64,000 nt of DNA from a bacterium (GCA_905221215.1 CAJNCI010000001.1:1-64000), one strand, 5' to 3'. Positions 1 through 9,000 are shown, counted from the stretch's first letter. Translations and numbers: made by a program. Notes: generated from the sequence alone by a model not told the origin.

Positions 1-30
1 TAATTCCACCATAAAAATCCGTTTTAGACT

Positions 31-61
31 AATTTCCACTTCGGTTGGGCAAGTGGAAGTT
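31..61. terminator. Hairpin, possible terminator of the gene left of the window
   Basis: An 8-bp inverted repeat (TTCCACTT / AAGTGGAA, 34-41 and 51-58) with a 9-base loop lies between the window edge and the rpsU promoter. No clear T-run follows, so the terminator role is uncertain. Confidence 0.35.
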
Positions 62-112
62 ACTTTGAGAAGTTAGCAATTGAAGATAATATAAGTTTAT
101 GGCAGTTTTTTC

Positions 113-141
113 TTGACAATTATTCCTTTTACGTGTAAAAT
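113..141 (+). promoter_or_regulatory. rpsU promoter
   Basis: TTGACA (113-118) and TAAAAT (136-141) are separated by 17 bp, a near-consensus sigma-A promoter about 30 bp before the rpsU start. The strength fits a ribosomal protein gene. Confidence 0.8.
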
Positions 142-175
142 AGAATAGATCTTGAACTTGAAGGGAGTGAAAAAA

Positions 176-352
176 ATGTCTAAAACAGTAGTACGTAAGA
201 ATGAATCTCTTGACGACGCACTTCGTCGTTTCAAACGTGCGGTTACTAAAGCTGGTACTCTTCAAGAAACACGCAAACGTGAATTCTATGAAAAACCTTC
301 TGTAAAACGTAAACGTAAATCAGAAGCAGCTCGTAAACGTAAAAAATTCTAA
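176..352 (+). CDS. rpsU: 30S ribosomal protein S21
   Basis: This encodes bS21, a small basic protein of the 30S platform involved in translation initiation. The 58-residue product starts [18 protein letters not shown] and ends in a lysine/arginine-rich tail ([15 protein letters not shown]), which is the family's usual length and composition. An in-frame start at 152 exists, but the ATG at 176 follows the GGGAG at 162-166 and gives the conserved N-terminus. It is a single-gene unit with its own strong promoter and a hairpin terminator directly after it. Confidence 0.97.
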
Positions 353-361
353 TTAGAACTG

Positions 362-392
362 AAAGGCTAGAGAAATCTAGTCCTTTTTCTTT
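362..392 (+). terminator. Rho-independent terminator after rpsU
   Basis: AAAGG-CTAGA / TCTAG-CCTTT form a stem around a GAAA loop, followed by TTCTTTT. It separates rpsU from the hprK operon. Confidence 0.8.
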
Positions 393-442
393 TAAATAAA
401 TACTCCAAAGCCTGCAAAAATCTGAAACTTCTAAGGACAATT

Positions 443-451
443 TGATATAAT
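443..451 (+). promoter_or_regulatory. hprK operon promoter (extended -10)
   Basis: TGATATAAT is a perfect -10 (446-451) with the extended TGn motif. No good -35 box is seen. It lies 32 bp before the hprK start. Confidence 0.6.
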
Positions 452-482
452 AGTAAAAAGAACTCGATTGAAGGAGGAAATG

Positions 483-1418
483 ATGTCGGTTTTAGTAAAA
501 GAAGTGATTGAAAAGCTTAGACTAGACATTGTCTATGGCGAACCAGAATTGCTTGAAAAGGAAATCAATACAGCGGATATTACGCGACCTGGTCTTGAAA
601 TGACAGGCTATTTTGACTACTATACGCCAGAGCGGATTCAACTTTTGGGGATGAAGGAGTGGTCTTATCTGATCAGCATGCCTTCTAACAGCCGCTATGA
701 AGTTTTGAAAAAAATGTTTCTACCTGAGACACCTGCGGTCATTGTTGCTCGTGGTTTGGTAGTTCCAGAGGAGATGTTAAAGGCAGCCAGAGAGTGTAAG
801 ATTGCCATTTTAACCAGCCGTACGGCGACTAGTCGTTTATCTGGAGAGTTATCTAGTTATCTGGATTCTCGTTTGGCAGAACGTACCAGTGTGCATGGAG
901 TCTTGATGGATATCTATGGGATGGGTGTCTTGATTCAAGGTGATAGTGGAATCGGTAAGAGTGAGACAGGTCTTGAGCTTGTCAAACGTGGTCACCGCTT
1001 GGTGGCAGATGACCGTGTCGATATCTTTGCCAAGGACGAGATTACTCTTTGGGGTGAACCAGCTGAAATCTTGAGACACCTGATTGAGATTCGTGGGGTT
1101 GGGATTATCGATGTTATGAGTCTCTACGGTGCGAGTGCGGTCAAGGACTCTTCACAAGTCCAGCTGGCTGTTTATTTGGAAAATTACGATACACATAAGA
1201 CCTTTGATCGTCTTGGAAACAATCCAGAGGAACTAGAAATTTCTGGCGTTGCTATTCCTCGTATCCGCATCCCAGTTAAAACAGGTCGAAATATCTCTGT
1301 TGTGATTGAGGCAGCTGCCATGAATTATCGTGCCAAGGAAATGGGCTTTGATGCGACCCGTTTGTTCGAAGAACGCTTGACAAATCTTATTGCTCAAAAC
1401 GAGGTGTCTAATGCTTGA
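483..1418 (+). CDS. hprK: HPr kinase/phosphorylase
   Basis: HprK phosphorylates HPr on Ser46 using ATP or pyrophosphate, and also reverses this. It is the sensor of carbon catabolite control in Firmicutes and acts in the cytosol as a hexamer. The P-loop GDSGIGKSE starts near residue 153 and the family signature [10 protein letters not shown] near residue 202; the N-terminal domain precedes them. I chose the ATG at 483 (311 residues, the usual length) because AAGGAGG at 471-477 sits just upstream; ATGs at 468 and 480 are in frame but less well placed. The gene overlaps lgt by 8 bp, so the two are translationally linked. Confidence 0.96.
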   Translation: MSVLVKEVIEKLRLDIVYGEPELLEKEINTADITRPGLEMTGYFDYYTPERIQLLGMKEWSYLISMPSNSRYEVLKKMFLPETPAVIVARGLVVPEEMLKAARECKIAILTSRTATSRLSGELSSYLDSRLAERTSVHGVLMDIYGMGVLIQGDSGIGKSETGLELVKRGHRLVADDRVDIFAKDEITLWGEPAEILRHLIEIRGVGIIDVMSLYGASAVKDSSQVQLAVYLENYDTHKTFDRLGNNPEELEISGVAIPRIRIPVKTGRNISVVIEAAAMNYRAKEMGFDATRLFEERLTNLIAQNEVSNA

Positions 1419-2199
1419 TCCAATTGCTATTCATCTTGGCCCTCTAGCTATTCGTTGGTATGCCTTGTGTATTGTGACAGGCTTGATTCTTGCGGTTTAT
1501 TTGACCATGAAAGAAGCGCCGAGAAAGAAGATCATACCAGACGATATTTTAGATTTTATCTTGATAGCCTTTCCTCTGGCTATTTTAGGAGCTCGTCTCT
1601 ACTATGTTATTTTCCGTTTTGATTACTATAGTCAGAATGTCGGAGAAATTTTTGCCATTTGGAATGGTGGTTTGGCCATTTACGGTGGTCTGATTACAGG
1701 GGCTATTGTACTTTATATCTTTGCTGATCGTAAACTCATCAATACTTGGGATTTTCTAGATATCGCGGCGCCTAGCGTCATGATTGCCCAAAGTTTGGGT
1801 CGCTGGGGAAATTTCTTTAATCAAGAAGCCTACGGGGCTGCAGTGGATAATCTGGATTATCTACCTGCCTTTATTCGTGACCAGATGTATATTGAAGGGA
1901 GCTACCGTCAGCCGACCTTCCTTTATGAGTCTCTATGGAATCTACTTGGATTTGCCTTGATTCTGATTGCCAGACGAAAATGGAAGAGTCTCAGAAGAGG
2001 TCATATCACTGCCTTCTACTTGATTTGGTACGGTTTTGGTCGTATGGTCATCGAAGGTATGCGGACAGATAGTCTCATGTTCTTTGGCCTTCGAGTCTCT
2101 CAATGGCTATCAGTTGTTCTTATCGGTCTCGGTATTTTTATTATTCTATATCAAAATCGAAAGAAGGCCCCTTACTATTTTACTGAGGAGGAAAACTAA
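1411..2199 (+). CDS. lgt: Prolipoprotein diacylglyceryl transferase
   Basis: Lgt moves diacylglycerol from phosphatidylglycerol onto the lipobox cysteine of preprolipoproteins in the membrane, the first step of lipoprotein maturation. The 262-residue product is multi-spanning and carries the signature [13 protein letters not shown] starting near residue 130, and the LYESLWNL motif further on. The ATG at 1411 lies inside the end of hprK and is preceded by a weak GAGGTG. Client lipoproteins in this window include PstS and the amino-acid binding protein at 31.5 kb. The gene is immediately followed by the DUF948 gene with no gap. Confidence 0.96.
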   Translation: MLDPIAIHLGPLAIRWYALCIVTGLILAVYLTMKEAPRKKIIPDDILDFILIAFPLAILGARLYYVIFRFDYYSQNVGEIFAIWNGGLAIYGGLITGAIVLYIFADRKLINTWDFLDIAAPSVMIAQSLGRWGNFFNQEAYGAAVDNLDYLPAFIRDQMYIEGSYRQPTFLYESLWNLLGFALILIARRKWKSLRRGHITAFYLIWYGFGRMVIEGMRTDSLMFFGLRVSQWLSVVLIGLGIFIILYQNRKKAPYYFTEEEN

Positions 2200-2583
2200 A
2201 TGTTAGAAGTTGCATATATTCTTGTCGCCCTAGCTTTGATTGTCTTTTTGGTCTATCTGATTATTACTGTACAAAAACTTGGCCGTGTTATCGATGAAAC
2301 AGAGAAGACGATTAAAACCTTGACTTCAGATGTGGATGTAACCTTGCATCATACCAATGAATTGCTAGCTAAGGTCAATGTCTTGGCAGATGATATCAAT
2401 GTCAAGGTGGCAACGATTGATCCACTCTTTAGTGCTGTTGCAGATTTATCTCTTTCTGTTTCAGACCTCAATGACCATGCGCGTGTCTTGAGCAAGAAAG
2501 CTTCATCAGCTGGTTCAAAAACACTCAAGACTGGTGCAAGTTTATCAGCTCTTCGTCTTGCAAGTAAATTTTTCAAAAAATAA
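2200..2583 (+). CDS. DUF948 family membrane-anchored protein
   Basis: This 127-residue protein has one N-terminal membrane segment (about residues 3-24, VAYILVALALIVFLVYLII), then a long amphipathic helical stretch with heptad-like spacing, and a lysine-rich end. This is the DUF948 (YtxG-like) pattern. Family members are found with YtxH-type proteins, as here, and are linked to general stress in Bacillus, but the molecular function is unknown. The start follows the lgt stop directly, with GAGGAGG at 2185-2191 inside lgt serving as ribosome binding site. Confidence 0.85.
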   Translation: MLEVAYILVALALIVFLVYLIITVQKLGRVIDETEKTIKTLTSDVDVTLHHTNELLAKVNVLADDINVKVATIDPLFSAVADLSLSVSDLNDHARVLSKKASSAGSKTLKTGASLSALRLASKFFKK

Positions 2584-2598
2584 AAAAGGAGAATCCTT

Positions 2599-2994
2599 AT
2601 GGGTAAATTATCCTCAATCCTTTTAGGAACTGTTTCAGGTGCAGCTCTTGCCTTGTTTTTAACAAGCGACAAGGGCAAACAAGTTTGCAGTCAGGCTCAA
2701 GATTTTCTAGATGATTTGAGAGAAGATCCGGAATATGCCAAGGAGCAGGTCTGTGAAAAACTGACAGAAGTCAAGGAGCAGGCTACAGATTTTGTTCTGA
2801 AAACCAAAGAACAGGTTGAGTCAGGTGAAATCACTGTGGACAGTGTACTTGCTCAAGCCAAATCATGTGCTCGCCAAGCGACAGAAGCATCAAAAAATCA
2901 ATTCAATAATCTCAAGGAGCAATGGCAAGAAAAGGCCGAAACGTTTGACCAATCAGAAGAGATTGTTATTGATATCAAAGAAGAAAAAATCTAG
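2599..2994 (+). CDS. YtxH domain-containing protein
   Basis: The 131-residue product begins with a short glycine-rich membrane segment (SSILLGTVSGAALALFLTS) and continues as a charged, coiled-coil-like helix rich in Lys, Glu and Gln, which is the YtxH layout. Function is not established; the pair DUF948/YtxH is often adjacent and may act at the membrane under stress. AAGGAG lies 9 bp upstream. This is the last gene of the hprK-lgt operon; a long hairpin follows. In the pneumococcal order I remember, the next gene would be hemW, which here lies 16.4 kb away. Confidence 0.85.
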   Translation: MGKLSSILLGTVSGAALALFLTSDKGKQVCSQAQDFLDDLREDPEYAKEQVCEKLTEVKEQATDFVLKTKEQVESGEITVDSVLAQAKSCARQATEASKNQFNNLKEQWQEKAETFDQSEEIVIDIKEEKI

Positions 2995-3054
2995 ATTTAA
3001 GAGAGTTGGATAAAAATCCAATAGTAGTCGCAAATCTAGTAAATTGTATAAGAT

Positions 3055-3103
3055 AAAACGCATAGTATTAAGGGCTGTATGTCTGATATTATGTGTTTTT
3101 TTG
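3055..3103 (+). terminator. Long hairpin terminator after the YtxH gene
   Basis: The arms at 3055-3070 and 3084-3099 pair over 16 positions in RNA, counting G-U pairs, around a 13-base loop. The stem ends in a T-run. It closes the hprK-lgt operon. Confidence 0.8.
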
Positions 3104-3160
3104 ATTTTGAAGACTTTTTGACAAACCTTTTTAAAAACACATGAGTGTCATGATTTTTTA

Positions 3161-3169
3161 TGGTATAAT
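3161..3169 (+). promoter_or_regulatory. Extended -10 promoter upstream of the lipase-domain gene
   Basis: TGGTATAAT is a perfect extended -10 (TATAAT at 3164-3169). A TTGACA at 3118-3123 is too far away to be its -35. The BOX at 3194 and the gene at 3498 lie downstream, so the transcript would carry the BOX in a leader of about 320 nt. Confidence 0.5.
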
Positions 3170-3193
3170 GGCAGTGTTGGAAGTGAAATATTT

Positions 3194-3299
3194 ATACTCT
3201 TCGAAAATCAAATTCAAACCGCGTCAACGTCGCCTTGCCGTACTCAAGTACAGCCTGCGGCTAGTTTCCTAGTTTGCTCTTTGATTTTCATTGAGTATT
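3194..3299 (+). repeat. BOX element (boxA-boxC)
   Basis: It begins ATACTCTTCGAAAATC, contains the boxA core GTCGCCTTGCCGTA, and ends CTTTGATTTTCATTGAGTAT (boxC), with no boxB. Length is about 106 bp. It is in forward orientation between a promoter and the lipase-domain gene. Confidence 0.85.
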
Positions 3300-3497
3300 A
3301 CATTTTTTTATATTTTACTGATATTTTATTAATATTAATCGATCCATTTTTCTATGATTAGAAATCAATGTGGTGGTTTATGATAAAGTAGAGGAAAAGC
3401 TCTAAAATTTTAGTTAAAGAAACGATTTAGTATTTTGTCAAGGGAAAATATTAGAACCCTCTATTTTGTAAAAACAGTTAGAAAGAAAGTTGGTAAA

Positions 3498-6400
3498 ATG
3501 AAAGATATTTTTAATAAACGTCAACGTTTTTCGATTCGAAAATTTTCTGTTGGAGTAGCTTCTGTATTAATAGGAATTTCCTTGTTTACACCATCCCAGG
3601 GAGTACTGGCTTCTACAGAAAGTTCTCTATCTTCTGTGGAGAAAAGAGAAAAAGTTCAAAATTTACCAGATAATCAAGATAATCCTTCTTCTGAGTTAGA
3701 TACCAGAGATGTTCCAATAGGATCTACAAGGACTACAGAACTCGGCACATCTGGGGATAAGGAAAATAACAGCTTGACCACAAGGGCTTTCGTAGCAGGT
3801 GAAGATAGATCAAGTACTCCAGAGGTGAGAGCAACATCAACTCCTTCCGAGGTTAAAAAGTATGAATTAACTGATGAGTACGCTAAGCAAATAAAAGCAG
3901 GAGTAATCGGTTCAGAAGGTAATAAGCTTGACAGTTTGTTATTAAACGGCCCTAAGTTAAGTCCAGAAGCTTATACAGATGATGATTACTTGAAGGATAA
4001 AGAAGAGCTTTATATTTATGAAAAAGGTGGGAAAAAGTATGTAGGCTATAATAGTCATCCCTTATTAGAAGATACTGATGGTGATGGTATTATTGATAGT
4101 AAAGAAAAGCCAGATGAAAAATTAAAATGGAATGTGAGTGAACGCGATATGATTATGTTCATGGAATTGTCTTACCGTGATGATAATTATATCGATAGAG
4201 TGTTGGATCATAAGAAACCTTTAACAGAGTCAGAGTTATATAAAAAGAATGGTGATAGGAAGCCGCGTTATGAATATATGATGATGAATAAGGAGTTGGG
4301 ACCTTATTGGGAAAGGAAGAAAAGTTATCATACATCCAGTGGACTAGATGCTGTGTTGTATGAAACTAAGAGTGATTTTTTATATTTACCAAATGGAACT
4401 GCACAAGTATTAGCGTTTCGTGGAACAAGTGATGCGAAAGATATCGGAGCTGATATAACTCTGGGGACTGGAGGAAATCCTCAACAAGGGATAGATGCAG
4501 AAAATATCATGCGTGAACTAGCTAAAGATAAGAGTATTACCAATCTTTATTTGACAGGACATTCTTTAGGGGGATATTTAGTACAACGGGCAATGGTTGA
4601 AGCCTATCAGTTGGCATATTCTGACAGCAGAGTCATGTCTACTAAAGAACAGTTGGCTTATAGAAACTTTTATAATAATGTATTAAAAAAAGGAACAACA
4701 TTTAATGCTCCAAAAGTTGTGACAAGTTTGGTTTCTGGCCGTGAATTTTGGCAGAAAGGTTTAGATAGCAAAAAAATAGCTAAGTCAGGGAAATTGACTC
4801 ATTATATTGTTGATAATGATTCGACGATAAGAAAAGGTGTCAGTAATGATAGTGATGTTGTTATAAATGTTGGACGAACAAGCGGAGGTCATAGTTCACG
4901 TTCTTATTTTGAATCCGATATGATTAATAGACGATCAGAGTTTATATCTGGGAAACGAATCTCTTTAGATGGGACAGGTTATCAAGATAAAAAAATTACA
5001 TCAATTAAATCTGTAGAAAAAGTTGGAGAAACTGCTGTATACAGTAAACGCGGAGATGACATCATTAAGTCAACAACTATCAGTATGAAAGATCCTGATA
5101 CAGGACAGATTACTAAAAATACACTTGATGAAGTGTTCAAGAAAGATGGTGCCAAATCTAAGGTTGTTGTTACGCAAATACAGCCAAGTGTTCGTTATGA
5201 AAAAGACGCAACAAAATCCAAAGGTGAAACTAATGTAACAATAGCTGGTACTCCAGGCACTAGAACAGTCACTACCACTTATACTGTGAATCCTACAGAT
5301 GGCAGTCTTATTCCGCATGAAGAACCGGCGGTAGTAGTCCCATCAACTCCTACAGTGGTCAAAGTCCCAGCTAAGGATAAAGTAGTAGAAACACCAATTG
5401 AACCTGCAGTGGTTTATGAAAAAGATGACACTCGTGACTTCGGTACACCAGACGAGCGTAGAGAAGGAACAAAAGGAAAATCTGTAACGACTACAAGGTA
5501 TGATGTTAATCCAAATAATGGAACAGTCACAGAACAGGTTGGTAACCCAGTGGTCACACCAGCTGGTAAAACAATAGTTAAAGTTGGGGCTAAAACTAAG
5601 GTTGAGCGTAGCATGGATGAGCAAGGTCGTGAAGTTATCAACACTACAACTTATGAAGTTGATTCAGAAACAGGTAAGGTAACTCCTACAACAGTAACTA
5701 CTTACGGGACAAGAAAAGAATCAACGGTTGAGAAGAGGGCAGTACCATCTCCAGTAGTTTACGAAAAAGACGATATGAAAGAAAAAGGTACTGAAGCAAC
5801 TACCGTTAAAGGAGAAGATGGTGAAGATACAATCGTAACAACGTACAAAGTAAATCCAACAACAGGGGAAATTACCCCAACTGTAGGAAAACCGGTTCGT
5901 ACGAAAGAACCAACTAATACGATCGTTAAAGTTCCAGCTAAGAATAAAGTAGAAGCAAGAGGAATTCCATTATCTAAGAGATATGTAAAAGATGCTAGTA
6001 GGGAAAAAGGTCAAGATGATATTACTATTCCGGGAAAAGATGGAAGTGAGACAACCACAACGACCTACACAGTAAATCCAACTAATGGGGAAGTTACTCC
6101 AAATGTAGGAGAGCCTGTAATAGTAAATCCAACGGATACAATTATCAAAGTAGCAGCAAAAGATAAAGTAGTATACTCTAAAGACGGAGATAACATTGTC
6201 AAAGAAGTTACTACATATACAGTAAATTCAAATAATGGAAACATTACAGAGAATACAATAAAAGAAACGTTTAAAGAAAACGGATTGAAGGATAAAGTAG
6301 ACGTAGAAACAATCCCATCCCCGGTAAAATACGAAAAAGATGCTAGTAGGGAAAAAGGTCAAGATAATATTACTGTCTCAGGAAAAGATGGAAGTAAAAC

Positions 6401-8597
6401 AACCACAACGACCTACACAGTAAATCCAAACAGTGGAGAAGCTATTGCACATGTAGGAGAGCCAGTAATAGTAAATCCAACAACTACTATCGTTAAAGTA
6501 GCAGCGAAAGATAAAGTAGTAACTTCTAAAGATGGGAATAACATTGTTAAGACAGCAACTTCATATACAGTAAATCCAGATAATGGAAACATACTAGAGC
6601 ATACAATAAAAGAAACGTTTAAAGAAAACGGATTGAAGGATAAAGTAGATGTAGAAACAATCCCATCCCCAGTAAAATACGAAAAAGATACTAGTAGGGA
6701 AAAAGGTCAAGATAATATTACTGTTCTAGGAAAAGACGGAAGTAAGACAACCACAACGACTTACACAGTAAATCCAGACAATGGAGAAGCTATTGCACAT
6801 GTAGGAGAACCGATAATAGTAGAACCAACTAATACTATTGTTAAAATTCCAGCTAAGGATAAAGTAGTAGAAACACCGATTGAACCAGAAGTGGAATACG
6901 TTAAAGATGCTGAAAAAGACTTCGGTACACCAGATCAGCGTACTGAGGGTGAAAAAGGTAAAACAGTCACTACAACCACTTACGATGTAGATCCAACCGA
7001 CGGTCATATCACAGAACACGTTGGTAATCCAGTCGTCACCCCAGCTACTAAAACAATAGTTAAGGTTGGGGCTAAAACTAAGGTTGAGCGTAGCAAGGAT
7101 GAGCAAGGTCGTGAAGTTATCAACACTACAACTTATGAAGTTGATCCAGAAACAGGTAAGGTAACTCCTACAACAGTAACTACTTACGGGACAAGGAAAG
7201 AACCAACGGTTGAGAAGAGGGTAGTACCATCTCCAGTAGTTTACGAAAAAGACGATACGAAAGAAAAAGGAACTGAAGCAACTACCGTTAAAGGTGAAGA
7301 TGGTGAAGATACAATCGTAACAACGTACAAAGTAACTCCAACAACAGGGGAAATTACCCCAACTGTAGGAAAACTGGTTCGCCTGAAAGAACCAACTAAT
7401 ACGATCGTTAAAGTTCCAGCTAAGGATAAAGTAGTAGAAACGCTGATTGAACCAGAAGTGGAATACGTTAAAGATGTTGAAAAAGACTTCGGTACACCAG
7501 ATCAGCGTACTGAGGGTGAAAAAGGTAAAACAGTCACTACAACCACTTACGATGTAGATCCAACCGACGGTCATATCACAGAACACGTTGGCACCCCAGT
7601 CGTCACTTCAGCAGGTAAGACAATCGTTAAAGTTGGTGCGAAAACTAAGGTTGAACGTAATAAGGATGACCAAGGTCGTGATGTGATTGATACCACTACC
7701 TATGAAGTAGATTCAAAAACAGGTAAGGTAACTCCGACAACAGTTCGAACTTATGGGAAAACGAAAGAACCAAAAGTAGAGTTAGAACAAGATCCTAAGA
7801 CAGGTGACGTTACAGTCACACCTAAGAGACCAGATGGATCAACATACCCACCAGGAACTAAGGTAGAGATCCCAGGTAAAGGTGACAAGCCAATCATAGT
7901 CACAATCGGTGAAGACGGTAAAGGTAAAGTACTAAACAGTGAATTACCAGAAGGTAAAGTTTCAGGTACAGGTAAGATTACTGAACCAGGTAAACCAGCT
8001 GTGGAAGTTCCAGTAGAAAATCCAGCTAAGGTAACAATTTTTGAAAATGGTGTATTACCGGCTTCAATTGAATTGCCAGAGCTAATGATTGAGGTTCGAT
8101 GGATTGATGAGGATGAAAATGTATTGAAACTATCCGTTAAGACAGGTAGTGAAAAGGATGCTGAACATGGATCAATTCTTGGATATGAATTTGTACAAAC
8201 TGTGATTGATGAAAATGAACCAGTAATTACCCACATTTTCAGAAAAGTAAGTTCAAACACAAATACAATTCCAGTAATACCTGATACTAATGAAAATTCT
8301 GGTCACGATACACCTGCGCTAACAACTCCAATCCCAGTTGCACCAGTAACATCTGATGCTAATGGAAATTCTGGTCACGATACACCTGCACCAACAACTC
8401 CAATTCCAGATGAGGTTACTCCGAATGCAACTCATGAAGATAATACAGATGCTATTGACAATGGAGCTAAGTCAAATGATTCTCAAAATGTATTGCCAAA
8501 TACAGGAACAGAATCAAATGCGACTCTTGCCTCTCTAGGACTTCTTGGTATTCTAAGTGGTCTCGGGCTTGCTCTTGGAAAGAAAAAAGAAGACTAA
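3498..8597 (+). CDS. Cell-wall-anchored surface protein with class 3 lipase domain
   Basis: The 1699-residue protein has a YSIRK-type signal peptide (RFSIRKFSVGVASV near residue 11), a calcium-loop motif DTDGDGIIDSKE at about 192, and a lipase_3 domain. That domain shows LAFRGTSD near 305, the nucleophile elbow GHSLGG with Ser356, and candidate Asp439/Asp441 and His465. Residues of about 500-1430 are beta-rich, Thr/Lys-rich repeats resembling G5-type stalk modules, then a MucBP-like segment. The C-terminus has LPNTG at 1666-1670, a hydrophobic stretch and KKKED, so sortase A should anchor it to the wall. The ATG at 3498 is chosen because it starts the signal peptide; the TTG at 3435 adds 21 residues with no match to one. 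Substrate is unknown; host lipids or esters are possible. The gene is flanked by BOX elements and lies in the accessory island. Confidence 0.88.
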   Translation: MKDIFNKRQRFSIRKFSVGVASVLIGISLFTPSQGVLASTESSLSSVEKREKVQNLPDNQDNPSSELDTRDVPIGSTRTTELGTSGDKENNSLTTRAFVAGEDRSSTPEVRATSTPSEVKKYELTDEYAKQIKAGVIGSEGNKLDSLLLNGPKLSPEAYTDDDYLKDKEELYIYEKGGKKYVGYNSHPLLEDTDGDGIIDSKEKPDEKLKWNVSERDMIMFMELSYRDDNYIDRVLDHKKPLTESELYKKNGDRKPRYEYMMMNKELGPYWERKKSYHTSSGLDAVLYETKSDFLYLPNGTAQVLAFRGTSDAKDIGADITLGTGGNPQQGIDAENIMRELAKDKSITNLYLTGHSLGGYLVQRAMVEAYQLAYSDSRVMSTKEQLAYRNFYNNVLKKGTTFNAPKVVTSLVSGREFWQKGLDSKKIAKSGKLTHYIVDNDSTIRKGVSNDSDVVINVGRTSGGHSSRSYFESDMINRRSEFISGKRISLDGTGYQDKKITSIKSVEKVGETAVYSKRGDDIIKSTTISMKDPDTGQITKNTLDEVFKKDGAKSKVVVTQIQPSVRYEKDATKSKGETNVTIAGTPGTRTVTTTYTVNPTDGSLIPHEEPAVVVPSTPTVVKVPAKDKVVETPIEPAVVYEKDDTRDFGTPDERREGTKGKSVTTTRYDVNPNNGTVTEQVGNPVVTPAGKTIVKVGAKTKVERSMDEQGREVINTTTYEVDSETGKVTPTTVTTYGTRKESTVEKRAVPSPVVYEKDDMKEKGTEATTVKGEDGEDTIVTTYKVNPTTGEITPTVGKPVRTKEPTNTIVKVPAKNKVEARGIPLSKRYVKDASREKGQDDITIPGKDGSETTTTTYTVNPTNGEVTPNVGEPVIVNPTDTIIKVAAKDKVVYSKDGDNIVKEVTTYTVNSNNGNITENTIKETFKENGLKDKVDVETIPSPVKYEKDASREKGQDNITVSGKDGSKTTTTTYTVNPNSGEAIAHVGEPVIVNPTTTIVKVAAKDKVVTSKDGNNIVKTATSYTVNPDNGNILEHTIKETFKENGLKDKVDVETIPSPVKYEKDTSREKGQDNITVLGKDGSKTTTTTYTVNPDNGEAIAHVGEPIIVEPTNTIVKIPAKDKVVETPIEPEVEYVKDAEKDFGTPDQRTEGEKGKTVTTTTYDVDPTDGHITEHVGNPVVTPATKTIVKVGAKTKVERSKDEQGREVINTTTYEVDPETGKVTPTTVTTYGTRKEPTVEKRVVPSPVVYEKDDTKEKGTEATTVKGEDGEDTIVTTYKVTPTTGEITPTVGKLVRLKEPTNTIVKVPAKDKVVETLIEPEVEYVKDVEKDFGTPDQRTEGEKGKTVTTTTYDVDPTDGHITEHVGTPVVTSAGKTIVKVGAKTKVERNKDDQGRDVIDTTTYEVDSKTGKVTPTTVRTYGKTKEPKVELEQDPKTGDVTVTPKRPDGSTYPPGTKVEIPGKGDKPIIVTIGEDGKGKVLNSELPEGKVSGTGKITEPGKPAVEVPVENPAKVTIFENGVLPASIELPELMIEVRWIDEDENVLKLSVKTGSEKDAEHGSILGYEFVQTVIDENEPVITHIFRKVSSNTNTIPVIPDTNENSGHDTPALTTPIPVAPVTSDANGNSGHDTPAPTTPIPDEVTPNATHEDNTDAIDNGAKSNDSQNVLPNTGTESNATLASLGLLGILSGLGLALGKKKED
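5367..7780 (+). repeat. 567-bp direct repeats within the lipase-domain gene
   Basis: A 567-bp (189-codon) unit starts at 5367, 6849 and 7416, each time at the words CCAGCTAAGGATAAAGTAG; the third is partial and diverges near 7760. The first two copies are separated by 915 bp that hold the 348-bp repeats. Unit length is exact in frame, so gain or loss keeps the reading frame. Confidence 0.85.
5991..6848 (+). repeat. 348-bp tandem repeats within the lipase-domain gene
   Basis: Units of 348 bp (116 codons) start at 5991, 6339 and 6687 with GATGCTAGTAGGGAAAAAGG or a one-base variant; the third is partial. Copies two and three are the most alike, which suggests recent duplication. Confidence 0.85.
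8272..8415 (+). repeat. 72-bp duplicated linker before the LPXTG anchor
   Basis: Two 72-bp units encode the Ser/Thr/Pro linker around SGHDTPAPTTPIP. A related copy lies at about 18999-19065 in the truncated LPXTG gene. Confidence 0.75.
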
Positions 8598-8607
8598 AAA
8601 TTTAGTC
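8592..8607. other. 16-bp palindrome over the stop codon
   Basis: GACTAAAAATTTAGTC is a perfect palindrome that includes the TAA stop of the lipase-domain gene. The same 16 bp overlie the stop of the truncated LPXTG gene at 19233-19248. Confidence 0.8.
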
Positions 8608-8654
8608 AAAATATGTATGGTTCATTGTTAAGTAGACAATGAATAAAAAGATTA

Positions 8655-8705
8655 AACAACAGCCTTGCTCCTCGTTTTAAAAGAGGTGCAAGGCTATTGT
8701 TGTGT
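8655..8705 (+). terminator. Terminator after the lipase-domain gene
   Basis: ACAACAGCCTTGC-CCTC pairs with GAGG-GCAAGGC-TTGTTGT, with one small bulge, around GTTTTAAAA. The stem is about 18 bp; no long T-run follows. Confidence 0.7.
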
Positions 8706-8739
8706 TTTAGAAAAAGTAGAAACTTGTACCAAAATACTC

Positions 8740-8879
8740 ATACTCAATAAACATCAAAGAGAAAACTAGAAAGCTAGGCGCAGATAGCTTAAAACACTAT
8801 TTTGAGATTGTAGATAAAACTGACAAAGTCAGCAATTATCCTACGCCAAGATGACGCTGACATTGTTTGGAGAGTATTA
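8740..8879 (-). repeat. Degenerate BOX element (C-B-A)
   Basis: It starts TACTCAATAAACATCAAAGA and ends with a changed boxA (ACGCCAAGATGACGCTGAC). A boxB-like middle is present. It has many substitutions, so it is an old copy in reverse orientation. Confidence 0.7.
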
Positions 8880-8922
8880 AAACATTGTGTTTCTTCTAAT
8901 TCTAATGCTCAATTTTGGGATA

Positions 8923-9000
8923 CCCCAATAAACTCTCCATCGCTGTGCTATTAGTCCATTTTTCGATACGTTTCACCTGACACGATATAGCTACTACTCG
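8923..9000 (-). mobile_element. Possible relic of an IS3-type transposase
   Basis: Read on the minus strand, this gives VVAISCQVKRIEKW followed by TNSTAMESLLGYPKIE and a stop. It is weakly like the (Y)DNAxMESFFGxLKxE stretch of IS3-family OrfB. It is short and lacks terminal repeats, so the call is tentative. Confidence 0.3.

Larger units (their letters stand above)
2995..3497. other. 500-bp intergenic region at left border of the surface-protein island
   Basis: This stretch holds a strong terminator (3055-3103), an extended -10 promoter (3161-3169), a BOX element (3194-3299) and an AT-rich leader of about 200 bp. No further gene is supported. Confidence 0.7.

Noticed and set aside
3118-3169. 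TTGACA at 3118 with TATAAT at 3164 as one promoter
   Set aside because: The spacing is 40 bp, too long; only the extended -10 is kept.
3194-3299. RUP element or IS630-derived repeat
   Set aside because: The readable boxA core (AAGGCGACG type) and boxC end mark these ~106-bp repeats as BOX.
6726-7586. Long minus-strand open frame opposite the lipase gene repeats
   Set aside because: It mirrors the repeats of the sense gene, is rich in Cys/Phe/Trp and has no ribosome binding site or homology.
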